Positions 1 to 11,973 of a stretch of DNA of 64,000 nt are shown here, in pieces. The stretch is from Allacma fusca. Lineage: Eukaryota; Arthropoda; Collembola; Symphypleona; Sminthuridae. The translations under genes were made by a program, and so were the position numbers. A model generated the notes under the pieces. The model saw only the letters and a list, made by a program, of their open reading frames with translations, was not told the origin of the DNA and made no database searches. The stretch spans positions 56,957,632 through 57,021,631 of the forward strand of contig OX359246.1 of assembly GCA_947179485.1 (NCBI GenBank), read 5' to 3'. Numbering within the stretch: the stretch's first letter is position 1; each line of letters begins with the position of its first letter.

Positions 1-399
1 ACTTCACAATGGAAATGTATTCAAGCATAGGCTTAATGACTGAGGAGGTAACTACTCCAAAATAAAGTTAATCACTCTTGTTTTGTCAACCGACCTGCCC
101 GGAAGTACTCATTTATACTCTTGGTCACAGTACCCTTTCTGAGTTACACTCACCATACCTCTACCTCTTTTCCTCCTCTTACAATAAAAATCTTTTAATC
201 ATGAATATTAACTGCTCAAAACTTACGACATTATTTACTCGTCCAAAAATCGTGTTTTTATGGTTTTTACAACTGCTAGTAATTCCTTGTGAGCTGAAAA
301 GTTTCTGTACATTTTAGAACAACTTTGGTTCTGATAATTTACAAGAATCTGAAGTTCGGCTTTTACACTCAATGCTTAGCACGTTTCGCTGGGTGGTCT
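1..399. other. No gene recognised
   Basis: No reading frame here resembles a known family. The stretch lies past the C-terminal end of the minus-strand hAT remnant that begins at about 2010 and may be its former 3' flank or part of the same element. Confidence 0.4.
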
Positions 400-2010
400 A
401 TATTTGTTGCATTAGTGAAAACTTCTCCCCAATTCGCCGTTGCTGCATTTGATACTGAGTATAAATGACACCAACTTCAGAAGTTGTGGACTCTTGCCGT
501 TAACATTTGTGAAATATTTTACATATTTTCCCACGACATTCAACGACTGTTTTTCTGAATCCGTTAATGAATTTTCAAATTTAGATAGCATAACATATTC
601 ATCGGACAATGCATCTGTTTCGCTGCTAACAGCTTTAAATGCTGCTTCCAACTAACTAAAATTGAACTCATTTTGCAAACTCAGACACTTTTAATGTTTG
701 TGAAAGTTAGCTTCAGAAAAATCACTTTTTTACATACTCAAAACACGTGATGTAAAACATCAAGATTTGTTTTAATTGAAACAGAATCTTCGGCGCATAT
801 ATTCCGCAGCAAACGATTCATTTTAGCACCGTATAAATCTTGCACAACTGGTTTTACAAAGTTTGGAACGATCTCCTCCTTTAGGGGAAACACGGTAATC
901 ACCGTAGGATTATTGGATTTGAGATTCGGGATAGCTTCGTGGACGAGACATAAAATCCATATAATTCTTCGGCAAAATTTGATGTCGCCAACTTCAATTC
1001 CGAAGCAATCCTTTATAACACTCGGTATAGTTCCTTCATCCGGTCATCCCAGTAGAGCAAAGTTATATCAGTGGCTGAAAGCAGTGATTAAAATCGGGTA
1101 GAAGCATGCCTAAAAAGGGTACTTACTTTGCATCGACAAACTCAAAAAAGTGCTTAATTCACTTGTTGACATCGGATTGACTAACATACAAATACACTTT
1201 TATTACAAAACCTTTAACATCAATTTTTAACACATTAACAACATTGTTCAATACATGTGCCAAGCAATTGGTCTTTTTGATACTGATTTATAGACAGCAA
1301 GCGGGTATAAACACCTCTGTGAACATTAAAGTGGAAACTGCAGTTATCTGCTGAATCTGACGACGCTTTCTGTAAATTCAGTCCAGTATATTAGTTTTTT
1401 CATAAACCGCTCGGCTACATTTTCACTAGACTCATTCAGATCTTCATAAAAGTCAAGTAAATATAATTTTAAACCAGTTTCATGATCAACATATTTTAAA
1501 ATTAAGGGAAAGAACTTCATGGACTTCTTTTTACTTGCATCGGACCCTCTTGAAAGGGAGCATTTCTACGAAATTATTTTCTGTGTTAAGGTTTCAAGTG
1601 CGAGAGGTGTTAGCACGTTTTAAACCAAAGCTGCTACTATTGTGTGACCTAGCGTAAGCGAAGTAACAATCTTCGTATCTGCGAAAATTTATCGCACTAA
1701 TCTAGAAGTACAAAAAATTGCTGATGTTTTACACCGTGATAAGCCAAAATCTGTTCTGCGGCAGTTGCTTTGACTGGTTTCTAAAGGATTCGAAAACAAA
1801 AACATTCGCCTGAGTAATTGATTTTGCATTCTTTTTATGATTGGCCATAGAAACGTGCTTCATTAATTCCGTGATTCCACCATTTGCACAACTTCCATCC
1901 AATTTGCAGATACGGCACCAAAAATGCTTTGACCCCCTTGATTTAATAAAACTACTCTTTTTTCTACAGCAAACTGTAAAAAGTAATTCATCACCATTAT
2001 TAATATTTTG
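400..2010 (-). pseudogene. Decayed hAT-type transposase with BED-like zinc finger
   Basis: Read on the minus strand, a zinc-finger segment lies at about 1840-1940 (KHFWCRICKLDG, then HVSMANHKK: a C-x2-C and H-x5-H layout as in BED or related transposon fingers). It is followed at 1401-1525 by FFPLILKYVDHETGLKLYLL and DFYEDLNESSE, a block typical of hAT-like transposase-derived proteins. A 79-codon open segment at 412-651 (ending LLKLVSFILSIKCSNGELGR) resembles the region leading into the hAT dimerisation domain. Stops and frameshifts separate the blocks, so it is not functional. I saw no terminal repeats or target duplication. Family assignment rests on motif order and is an inference; a domesticated-gene pseudocopy is possible. 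Confidence 0.55.
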
Positions 2011-3696
2011 TGTAATACGAGCACTGTCAATTATTTTATTTGTAAAATCACTGAGGAATAATTAGAACTGGTGCTTACTAAGATTCCAAAGTGTTACTAT
2101 TTTTATGTGCGCATGGTTACTACGGAAGATTCGCTTATTTCAGTACTTCAATGTGAAAACGTTTGGCAAATGTAATCGGTATAGATACATTCTATATGAA
2201 TACGCGCATAGGAATACCCGGAATAGGACCAACGGATGGCCCCAGCAGATTCCTGTCATTATCTGCACTATGTGACTAATAGTACTTGTATTTATGCACA
2301 TACACTAGCGATAGCAAGACAAAATAGGTCAAAACACGGATTTTGTTTATAGGGCAACATCACAATAACAGACAACATCAAATCAATTTAAAGCAATATT
2401 TGTACTTGTATTCAAAAAATCAGGACTTTACGCCTACTCATCAGGTCACCAGGTGTGCCTATCTCAAATCAGGACAGTCCTGATAAAATCAGGACTGACT
2501 GACGCCCTATAATACACCCGTCAGTTAAGGTAGTTAAAAAAATTAATTTCAATTTCTGAATTTTTATTGATAGTAATATGCAATTCATTGAGTTTTACTA
2601 CTAGTATATCAATAGTCTGACGAAGAGCGAAAGCCCGAAACGTTGCTGCAAATGAAATATCCTTGTGTTAAAACGTGAAACTCTGCCCTGATCTAATATA
2701 TTTAATACGTAATAAATTATTCGTATATTCTGTGAAAATGTACTTCAACCTTCTAGAATATTTGTTTACATTTGGGATTTTTTTGTAGTACAAGTACTGC
2801 ATTCCCAAACCGAATTAAACCACGTAATATGCATGAAAGTTCTGAAATATTAATTTATGAAATCGTACTCCAAAATGGTAACTATGTTGAAATAGCGAAA
2901 ATTTGCCCTTGTACTACTCAACAACAAAATCAAAGGATAGCCTTGAACGAATTCGTGCTAGTCCTGATGAATTCAAAAATAGATGCGTATAATATTTAGA
3001 CAAAGTTATATTTAAGTTAATACTTTGCATTCTCATTGCACATTTCTTAATTTTGGTAATTAGAGATGGCAGTATCATATAATTCTCTATTACGCAGTTA
3101 TAACAACGGGTGGATACCGCACCATCCCACTCTGAGGTAACCATTAAATTTGGTGCTAATAAAAAGAAAGTGTCTTGGATACAAGAACAAAAGGAACGTG
3201 GTTATACAAAAGTATAAGTTATTTAAAAGACGGTGAATTTTTGAGCTACTGGAAATTATCAAGAATTTGAAAACCCTTGCTCCACTATAAACTGGATCAA
3301 TTCACGGAGGAACGAGGACACGAAATCACCAGAACTCCGCCTTAAGGACGAATTTACATAAAAGTGTGCCTACTGCAAGTTACTACTGTTACTAAAGTTA
3401 GTCTCCTGCGGTAGGCCATCAGACTTTCCGGTTGACTGACACCCTCCCAACATATTATATTAACCTACGGGAGATCAACAAGAATTTCCGGGTTGTTGAA
3501 ATTTATTACTCTGATATTCAACGGTTGAGTTTTACAACGTTTACCGGAATATTGTTCGTCCACCATATTTTTTGTAATTCACGGTAGATCTTTAGACCTT
3601 CCGGGTGGCTTTCGGAGTAAATACTCTACAGGTTATCATTTGACGTTCCAGAATACTCTTAGTTGTTATCTAAGGTTAATCATTAGATTTTTCTGG
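2011..3696. other. Non-coding stretch with short repeats and a ribozyme-like motif
   Basis: No gene recognised. At 2400-2510 the motif ATCAGGACT recurs several times in both orientations and ends in a TAGGGCGTCAGTCAG-like inverted terminus (2495-2509), which suggests a degraded non-autonomous DNA element. A hammerhead-like core lies at 2617-2641 and is listed separately. The rest holds only short, unconvincing open frames. Confidence 0.4.
2565..2650 (+). ncRNA. Possible degenerate hammerhead-ribozyme-like motif
   Basis: CTGACGA at 2617-2623 and GAAAC at 2637-2641 match the two conserved strands of the hammerhead core (CUGANGA and GAAA). Between them AGAGC, a GAAA loop and GCCC form an imperfect stem II. 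Directly upstream, TATTGATA (2565-2572) pairs with TATCAATA (2607-2614). No clear GUH cleavage site flanks the hairpin. Such motifs are known in Penelope-like elements and retrozymes. I see no associated reverse transcriptase, so it may be a relic or a coincidence. Confidence 0.25.
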
Positions 3697-3704
3697 GTTA
3701 GCAG

Positions 3705-4474
3705 CACGGACGGGATATCGGGAAAATACGGATTTAAATTTGGATTCAAATACTTTATAATTTCGATTTTAATTATTTTTTATAATACTTAAACACTTAA
3801 ATTCCGATAGAAATTCTAATATATTTGAATACTTCCTAAATTTGAATTCTGATTTAAATACTTCTCGGATATTTGTACAAAAATAAAAATTCGGAGTAAT
3901 CTATTAACCTGCCTAACTACTTTTCCGGTTATTTTTTTCTGACAGTATCTATTTGTAAATCGATTTGTTCGATAACACATCGTAACTAAAATGCACTTCT
4001 ACGGAGTTAGTTTTAGGCATCCCCGTGATGAGAACAAGATTTAAGAAAGGAGAAACTTGACCATCTTGTAAGACCGACATAATGCGGTAATTTCATCCTA
4101 TTTGTAGAAATGTTTGCAAAACGGGCTATAAATCACTGCCCGTTAACAACCATACACTTTTCTTTGTCAAACTTTTATTAAACTTCCCTTTTACGTTTTA
4201 TAATTGCATGTGTGTGACTTTCAAGAACTGCTTCCTATGTACTTTTCCCCCAACGTGGAATTATAAAACGCAACGAAATCGATACTTTATTTGAATCGGA
4301 ATTCATAAAAAATATTCGAATACCGATTCGAATACCCTTGTTTTATTCTAATCCAATTTTGGATACAAATACCGTGGTGAATTTTTTTCCGATTCTAATA
4401 TCGATTCGGATACCTGAATTTTTGGAATATAACTTGGTTTCTAATTCCAATTCGTATTCGAATTCCCGTTCCTG
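3705..4474. mobile_element. Non-autonomous hAT-like element, ATTCGAAT-motif family
   Basis: The 8-bp direct repeat GTTAGCAG flanks the element at 3697-3704 and 4475-4482. The left end CACGGACGGG matches the reverse complement of the right end, CAGGAACGGG, at 8 of 10 positions, and the CAG..G start fits hAT termini. Both flanks inside are degenerate repeats of ATTCGAAT/GATTCGGAT. There is no transposase. A related right half lies at 22081-22324 with the same internal sequence (ATCGATACTTTATT) and the same terminus. Confidence 0.75.
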
Positions 4475-4482
4475 GTTAGCAG

Positions 4483-5041
4483 CTACTAAGTCGAAACAGG
4501 AAGTGTAAAATTCGAACAAACCCCTGCCCAAATTACCAAATACTTTAAATTTCCTCAAATATGTGTCGCTGCGAACGGACCATATCTCACTGCCAATCCC
4601 ATGGTACTCAGCATCATACTGACAGACAAGAGTAAATATTAACCATGACGGCATTCTTACCTAACGAATTATTCTTAAACATTCCAACCTATGATGAACA
4701 ATGATCATGCAAAGCTTGGCTCAAATCCCGGAACTACCGATGTACACACTTCAAACTAGCCGACAAACGTAAATTTGAAAACATGGATTCAATAATACAA
4801 GGATACATCTGTGGACCTAATCTAATTATGTTTTTTTAGAAAATCTGAATAATGCTCTCAACTACGTTTCAAAGAATTTGTAGAACCAATCCAGAATCAG
4901 AGAAAAACGAAGAAGCCATAGCTATAGCAGCAAATGCGACCAGTATTTCATGCTGAAACAGAAAACGCTCGTGATTACATCTCCAAGAATTTAAGCATCT
5001 TTTAACGTATGGGCCCCACAACGACTGGCTAAAGTAAACTT
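4483..5041. other. Left part of a degraded retroelement region
   Basis: No intact gene. The sequence continues in character (A- and C-rich plus strand, broken plus-strand frames) with the Copia-like remnant beyond the 5050-5549 insertion, so it was probably contiguous with it before that insertion. No recognisable domain in this part. Confidence 0.3.
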
Positions 5042-5049
5042 GACTATAC

Positions 5050-5549
5050 TAGTGGTCGGATCGATTCAATTTGATTCGAATTTTTCAATTTGATTCAATT
5101 TGAAGCTTGAATTGAATCGAAAAACCGATTTTCGATTCAATTTGCCCCAAAGCAATTCAATTCGATTCAATTCACTCAGTGAATCGAATTGAATCGTAAA
5201 TCGAACGATTCAAGTGGGAAAGTACAAAATTTTCCTTATGTCACTGGAGTGTCGTATACATATTATAAAGGGTATAGTAAAAGCTACGCTGAAATAACAA
5301 ACGTTGTGGTATACGTAGTATTTGGACTTTCAATATGCGGAAAAAAAGTACTCGTGCGCAGCCGAAGTGGTTTTGATGAATTGTTTGAATTGCAATTCAC
5401 ATGATATGATTCGATTCAATTCAGTACCCAAATCGAATCATTCGATTTGGCTTTGGTGCAAATCGAATCGAAATACTACTGAATCGAATTGAATCGAATC
5501 GAATCGAATCGAAAATTTCCAATTCTGAATTGAATTGGTCCGACCACTA
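5050..5549. mobile_element. Non-autonomous hAT-like element, GAATCGAATTGAATCG family
   Basis: The target duplication GACTATAC flanks it at 5042-5049 and 5550-5557. Termini are TAGTGGTCGGATCGATTC at the left and, in reverse complement, TAGTGGTCGGACCAATTC at the right. Inside both ends the pentamer-rich motif GATTCGAATTGAATCG repeats for 100-150 bases, reading inward from each end. The central 200 bases are unique and hold no convincing gene. It interrupts the Copia-like remnant, so it is younger. A relative lies at 23983-24067. Confidence 0.85.
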
Positions 5550-5557
5550 GACTATAC

Positions 5558-7770
5558 CTATACTAAGGACTACCTGACGATGTAACCTGGAATTTACAAC
5601 TAAAACTGGGCGATGACGGTATCATTGAACAATTTCAAAAACAAAAAGATTTCTATACTTCTAAATTACAAACCCACAACGCTTCACTCCTACAAGAGCA
5701 ACCCCCAACAGACATCCAAACTTCATGGATTTCCAATAAGAAACACCAAACAACCACTACCTCCAACTCCAACTATGCCTATAACGACAGACCAGATAGC
5801 ATCTCAACTACCCCAAACAACTGCAACTATATCACATACTTGTTCCTTCTGTAAAACAAACACCCATCAACTATAACACTGCTATACTTTCAAACGATGG
5901 CTAAATGAAACTAACATCTATACCAGCAACCCAAATAATCTTATCAACAAAGAAACGATCCTACAACTCAGCAACAATTCAGGCAACTCGGCCTGCAATT
6001 TCCCAATCACGGCACACATTAAGTCAATAATCTCAATACAATTTACGATTCAAAGAGTGATTAAATACTCTTCAAACCAGGATCAAAACTGGCAAACGGA
6101 AAACTAAATAGCCTTGAAGAGAAGTGAGATCATGAGGATACAGCGTATCATCAATTCTACACCCAACCAAAACTCTTCCCATTAATGTCCAATGTATTTG
6201 ATAGTCCTACTACTCCCCCACCAAAACGGAAATCTTCACAATCGTTATCCCGTATTCGCAAAATGCTCCCGAATTCTCCGTATACCATTATCCCCGTTAC
6301 ATCCCGCGACAAGGTTTTGATCCACATCACCGATTTCATCACACTACCAAGAAAAACATCTCTAACTCCCAATGTCGAAACAACCTACCCCTACCTTTTC
6401 TAAAAGATCTACATCGACACATGATCAAAATTCACACACTACTGAATTAGTTTCAAATTAATCATGTCTTAACTATGTTATTCGGATTTAACTATGAAAT
6501 TATCTAAATTTGGGGGCAAGTCTTCGGCCAAGTTGTGGATTCAATCTCTTGATGTGGATTGCTTACTCCTTCTAATTATAATACCAATTGGGTATTGTGG
6601 AATGTATAACGATTGCTTGAAGGTCAAGAAGCAAATTTGTGGATGTTTACTACCTAAATAGTTATTGTTGATTTAAATGCTGAAAATGCCATCCACAAAT
6701 TTGTATTTAAGCATTTATTATTTCAATATTTTCTCGAACAAGATTCCCAAAGGCTGCTACCGAACTGAATAAAAATCTTCATTTTCAAATCCAAAAAGAA
6801 TCTCCTGAGGTTTATTTCTTTGATATATAAGGATTATTTTATCACATCGATTCCAAAATGACATGCTCAAAAGATTGAATACTTTATTGAAGGATTGTCT
6901 GTTCAATTGGGCTTTACTTTACGATCTCAGCTAAATCCCGATAGTACAATTCTACAGTTTGAAAACTATTTCATGTATCATTGTGAAAATCCCCAATTTC
7001 ATTTTTTTGCTTTCACACCCAACCTTGCCCACTTCTATTACCCATTCCTAATTGTATAATCGAAATCATTTTCATTTATCCCAAAATTTACCAACACCAT
7101 TAAATTTCAAACAACAAATTAATCCTGAATCAATCTTAGCCATGTTGTTTCCAAACCAGTACGTCAATTGTCAATTATGCGGAAAACTCGGACATGAAGC
7201 TAATACTTATTATAGATATTCAAATTTACAACGTTCAGCTCAATAATCAAACTTTCCGAAAGTATCCAAGAGATAATTTTCAACCATTCCAGCATAATTA
7301 TTCCAGAAATGAAAATAAAGGAATTCGCAATATGGCAATTCGAATCCCCCTACTTTTAAGAACTCGTTTATCCCATCATTAATTAATACATATTATTCAT
7401 CAATCCAAATCTCTTCCCAGCCAAAATAACAATAAACTCCCTCCAAACTCGTCGACTAATTATAGGCCGGAAAACTAAACAACCGGACCATACGGGTCAG
7501 GCAAATAATGATTTATCACACGTTTCTTCAAATTCTAGAATTTATTCCAAGAATCGAGATTTCCCATATTTTCAACCTGATCCTATTACTCCTCATTTGC
7601 ATACACCTCTAGTTTATCCTCGATTACAATATTTTCCATTTTTATCTATTCTTCCCAATAAAAACTAATCTGATTTCCGACTATTATATGCTTCTGTGAA
7701 TATTGCTTTTATAGACAAAATGTCGGAATTTTACTTGAACACTAGTTGCCTATACATAACCCTAGCAAAG
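5558..7770 (+). pseudogene. Degraded Copia-like (Ty1) gag region
   Basis: A C-C-H-C zinc knuckle sits at 7169-7213 (CQLCGKLGHEANTYY) in which the last cysteine is replaced by tyrosine. The spacing C-x2-C-x4-H and the following tyrosine-rich residues resemble Copia gag knuckles. Upstream are proline, serine and threonine-rich open fragments at 5613-5876 and 6185-6403 broken by stops. Downstream pieces to about 7770 stay open only in short runs. No LTRs, protease, integrase or reverse transcriptase were recognised. An unrelated CCHC protein is possible. Confidence 0.45.
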
Positions 7771-10560
7771 ATGTCTAAAAGTGAGAATTCGCCACTCTGT
7801 TTTCACCGCAGGTACGTTATCTTGCGATAGCCTTCCACTGTATGTACCTAGCGGTTATACTTGTTTACATGGCGTTCCATGCGTAGGTAAGTTGGCCAAG
7901 AAGTGCCTTGTGGGGAAGATGCCCGACCTGCGTAAATCCCTATCAAATTTACAGTATATAAAACGAAAATCAACGTGCTCGTCCATAAGTTCAATCAACG
8001 CTTAAAAGGAACAGTGACCTTGCAGATAGTAGAATTTCATTTTTATAATGCAGGTAGTTTTGCCTTGCATATAGGACTAACTTTTCAGGCTTTGACTATA
8101 GTAATTCATAACCTTAGGTCTTTCAGGTTGCGCCAAAGATATTGAAGAACAAAATTTAAAAAAAATAATGATGCCAGGGGAAATGATCAGCTATCTTTGA
8201 GCAACCCGGGATCTGATTTAACTAGAAATCGAAACGAAGATGTATACATCACAGAGCAACATGTGAACAACGGTTCGGCAATTGTGTGTAATGACTATTT
8301 TTTGATTAAAGCTTTCATATCTCAGGGAATCCATGACAAGAAAAGAACCATATTCAGTTTCCCTCTAAAATTTGATCAAGTCTTGTAGAGCGAGATGGTT
8401 GGTTACAGCCTTCAGAGGTTCCCGAAGATTATTTTCGGGAAACCTAAGACATCGACAGTTTTAATATTTTAGTGATCTTAAACATTGTTTCGAATAATGT
8501 ATTTATGAATATAATATATTTCATTCCCTTCCAGGATGCTGTAACTAAACAATATTTTGTAAAGAGTGGAACTTCCAGAAGAAACAATCTACAAAAAATA
8601 ATGTAACTATAAAAAACCTAAAATAACAAGGAAAAATGCCTCTAAGCCAACGGTGTAAGTTTTGACAATAGCCGTTGTGTATTTGCTGGTTGGTCACATG
8701 AGATTTAACAAAAAAAAACACTAAATTATTCGCACCACCATTTGTGGTCTTTGCTTGATGTATTAAATATTGTTTTAATTAAAGTTGGTTTTTATTCGAA
8801 ATTATTCTAATAATTAAATAAAGAAACACGCTTTATTTAATATTAGTTTAAAAGATCCTTTAGGACCATCGTCAATATCAGATGACATGAGTTTGTTACA
8901 CACGCAGGTGATAGCGGTATACCGAATCACATTAAACTGAATACCACAGCCTGGACATATTAGCTACCTACCTTGTTACGTACGTAATAACTGATTCCGC
9001 CGGGTCGAGTATTGTAAACCGTTGATCAAGAATCTTATTTCGAATGCTAAAAATCTAATTTTTAATGGTTTTGATAATCAAAATACAAATACTAGTTCGA
9101 TTAATTGATAAAAAATTAGAATAACGAATTATTTTGCTTCAACCAAATGAATTGACCCAATATACTGAAGTTCGTATCGTTTCGATAGAATCTTAGATTA
9201 AACCAGGCTCGTAAGGCTGTTTTTCTGTTGGTATACAAACGGTGTTTGTATTCAAGATATTTTTATTGTAAGGTTTTTGTGTGGGACGCGCAGTTCGATA
9301 GCAGGAATTGTACTAATAGTTAAACCTGGTGTAAGTCCTCAATTCTATTCTAGTATTCCTGGTACTATGTCCATAATGTCCACCTATTTCTAAAAATGTA
9401 TGGATTTCTCCACAAAGGGTTCCACACCAGAATGCTTCTTTCCTTATTTATAAATAATTTCGACATCATACACTTGGTGTCTTAAGACCTACCTTGAAAG
9501 TCTATTTGATTTGAGTTCTTTCGTTTTCATTACATAGAATAAGAATCAATAGCCAGTATTAAACTTTAAGTGTAACTATTCCACAGTTGTGACGACCGAT
9601 TTTTATTAAAACTCCTGGATGAATATGCAATTAGTTTACAGCCAGCTGTTCAAACACTCATTTAAGTGACGGCGGATGTTTGGAACAATCAAAACACCGT
9701 AGACTATCCGGTATATGATTAACAGTAAACGAGTGGATCGCCAAATAATAAAGACATCCACAGAAAATACGAAGTGGCCATTGAACCTGATCGCCAGAAG
9801 CGATGATAAAGTAAATATTTGTAGCCACCCTGAAAGGCCAATACTCCTGTTACTACGGCAGAATTGCCTTTCAAAATCCGAATGAATATTCGTCACATAT
9901 CATCCATCACGAACAAAGAAATCCACCAGTCCATCCTGGCGAAAACTGAAGGAATCTACAAAGAAATTCTAGAGTATTAATTTTCTAATAGAACAATGAA
10001 CCAAATCGTGTAGCCAAATCAGCAAAAATGGTTTCAGAAGAGAGGCATGATTGTCCTACAGTGATTATTAAGAATATTTATTCGACCATACACCATTTAA
10101 GAGATATCGGAACGAATACGGAATTTTGGCAAGATGAAAAGTACACAAATAAACAAAAGTGTGCTAGATTTAAACTTCGCGTTAATATTCTTTGGGTGAG
10201 GATCCATGATAAATAAGTTCCTGATATTCCCACGGGAGTATGCAATATTGAGATAATCCCGATATTTCTTGTTTGACTTGGCAGTAGGCTAACTCAAGTC
10301 TAAAACAGCTTGTGAACATTGTCGGGTCTAGCGTAAACGTTTTTTTCAAACACAGGACCCGCCATGAAGTTATGGTGATAATATCATATGGATAAAGCTC
10401 TTGATGACTTTTTAAATATTTAGCAATTAAAAACCAAGTAGCTTGTGCTACTTTATTATTACACACAGGGTTCCATAAGAATCGACTAATTGTAATACTA
10501 ACAGAAATTCGCGATGTTTTCTTGAATCTCATCCTGTAAATGCCAGATGCACTAATTTTA
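7771..10560. other. No gene recognised
   Basis: Open frames at 7781-8005 (+), 8197-8388 (+), 9636-9896 (-) and 10028-10216 (+) are short and match no family I know. A 116-codon minus-strand frame at 10182-10532 is the longest; it shows no domain or membrane segment. AT content and codon bias do not set any of them apart. A perfect-stem hairpin (TTCCCGAA and TTCGGGAA) lies at about 8420-8445. Confidence 0.4.
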
Positions 10561-10599
10561 TCAGGATCCCCCGGATTTGAAACGAGTGGTTGTTGTGGT

Positions 10600-11973
10600 G
10601 TGATTTGACATTTGTGATTGTTTGAAACATAATGTGATTGGGAATTGAAAACTGAAATTCAGTCCAGTTTTTAAACTTCAATTCGGTTTGGCTTTGCGCT
10701 GTAAACTGAACTGAATCATATGGTTCACTGTTATTTAAAAATATATCTTCGTCAATCTTAAATGGTTGAATAATGGCGCAATGATAGTCAAAGCCCTAGT
10801 TCTAATCTGGGCCAGTTTCATCCCCCGTTTAAAATATGAAACCGGTAACGACGCTCTTTGACTTCTTGAGGTCAGTATCTAGGAATTTTGAGGTCATATC
10901 TCGCTGAAATGTTTTTGCACCTGTTTTAATTTTTATTCTTGCCATTTTTGAAGTTGTATTGCTAATTTTCATTATTTGAATTTTTTGGTACCCCTTGAGG
11001 CCCCCATCATTTTTGCTAACTTTGACAGGGGATATCTCCGAATTCCGTCGTCAGATTTTGTTTGGTCAATTATCATCTCAAGTACCCAACAGATTTCAAT
11101 AAAAAAGGGCTCCCTGAACTCAGTAAGAAGAGTTGTGCTACATCCATACAAACTGCAAAATTTCACGTCCCACAGAGATTAATATTACTTGGAACCCCTA
11201 GCATTTACTCAAAATGGGCAGTACAAAAGGGCTCCGGAGCTAAGAATGAAGAGTTGTGGTGGTACATCTTGATAAATCCAAAAATTTCCCGCCAAGAAAC
11301 AGTTTCATTTACTCAGCTAACATGACATAATTTCAATGTCTTAATAAAATCTAGTTCCCAGCCGATTTAAATAAAAATCGTATCGCTGAACTCAGAAAGG
11401 AATACCACCACAATTCTTCATTCTGACTATATATAAAATATATGTTTTCATTATTGCAATTTTGTGTCCGCCATGAAAACTACGGGACCATTTAAATGTA
11501 TCAGAATAATAGATAAAATGGTTCAACCAGAAAATGGTGAGAATCTGTCGCAGACTGTGCTAATCCTTTCATTTCCACAACACTTAAATAATTATTGATG
11601 AATTAAATTAAATTTACTCTTGATACTCTAGAATGCAAAAAAATGAGAAACGATTAGCAATAATACTTTCTGCTTTTCCTTTTTTGTGAATTTCACATAA
11701 AAGATGTTCTTTTTTTAAATTTTGCACAGCTATTTTTTGAAATGAAGTGATCCAAAATGAAAGGTTAAATAAGCATATTCGCTTTTACAACTCCTACAAT
11801 AGGGAAGCTGTTAGGCAGTCCTTGCAACATAGTTTTATGCCAGACAGATCTCGTGTCAAGTGTAGTTAACAGCAGCTAATTTAATTGGTTTTTAATATTT
11901 GTTCTTAATAGTTTTTACTACAAGTCTATTCTTCTATTAGTATAAAGTGGTTATAAACCACGACGAGTGCAAA
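10600..11973. repeat. Diverged internal duplications and inverted repeats, no gene
   Basis: At 10610-10740 the AACTGAA/TTCAGTT motif recurs, like the array of the 27659-28447 element. At 10970-11430 related blocks repeat: AAGAGTTGTG..TACATC occurs at about 11125 and 11248, and AATGAAGAGTTGTGGTGGTA (11246-11265) recurs inverted at about 11401-11420 with one mismatch. This suggests remnants of an inverted-repeat element. No coding region recognised. Confidence 0.4.

Noticed and set aside
6157..6403. Overlapping open frames on both strands as genes
   Set aside because: Short, low-complexity proline- and serine-rich sequence in the decayed retroelement; no domain in either strand.
8415..8450. 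Bacterial-type terminator (GTTCCCGAAGATTATTTTCGGGAAACC)
   Set aside because: Hairpin present but this is eukaryotic DNA with no adjacent gene; no functional claim is supported.
10182..10532. 116-codon minus-strand frame as a gene
   Set aside because: No family, no splice or start context, no composition signal; mentioned only in the gap description.
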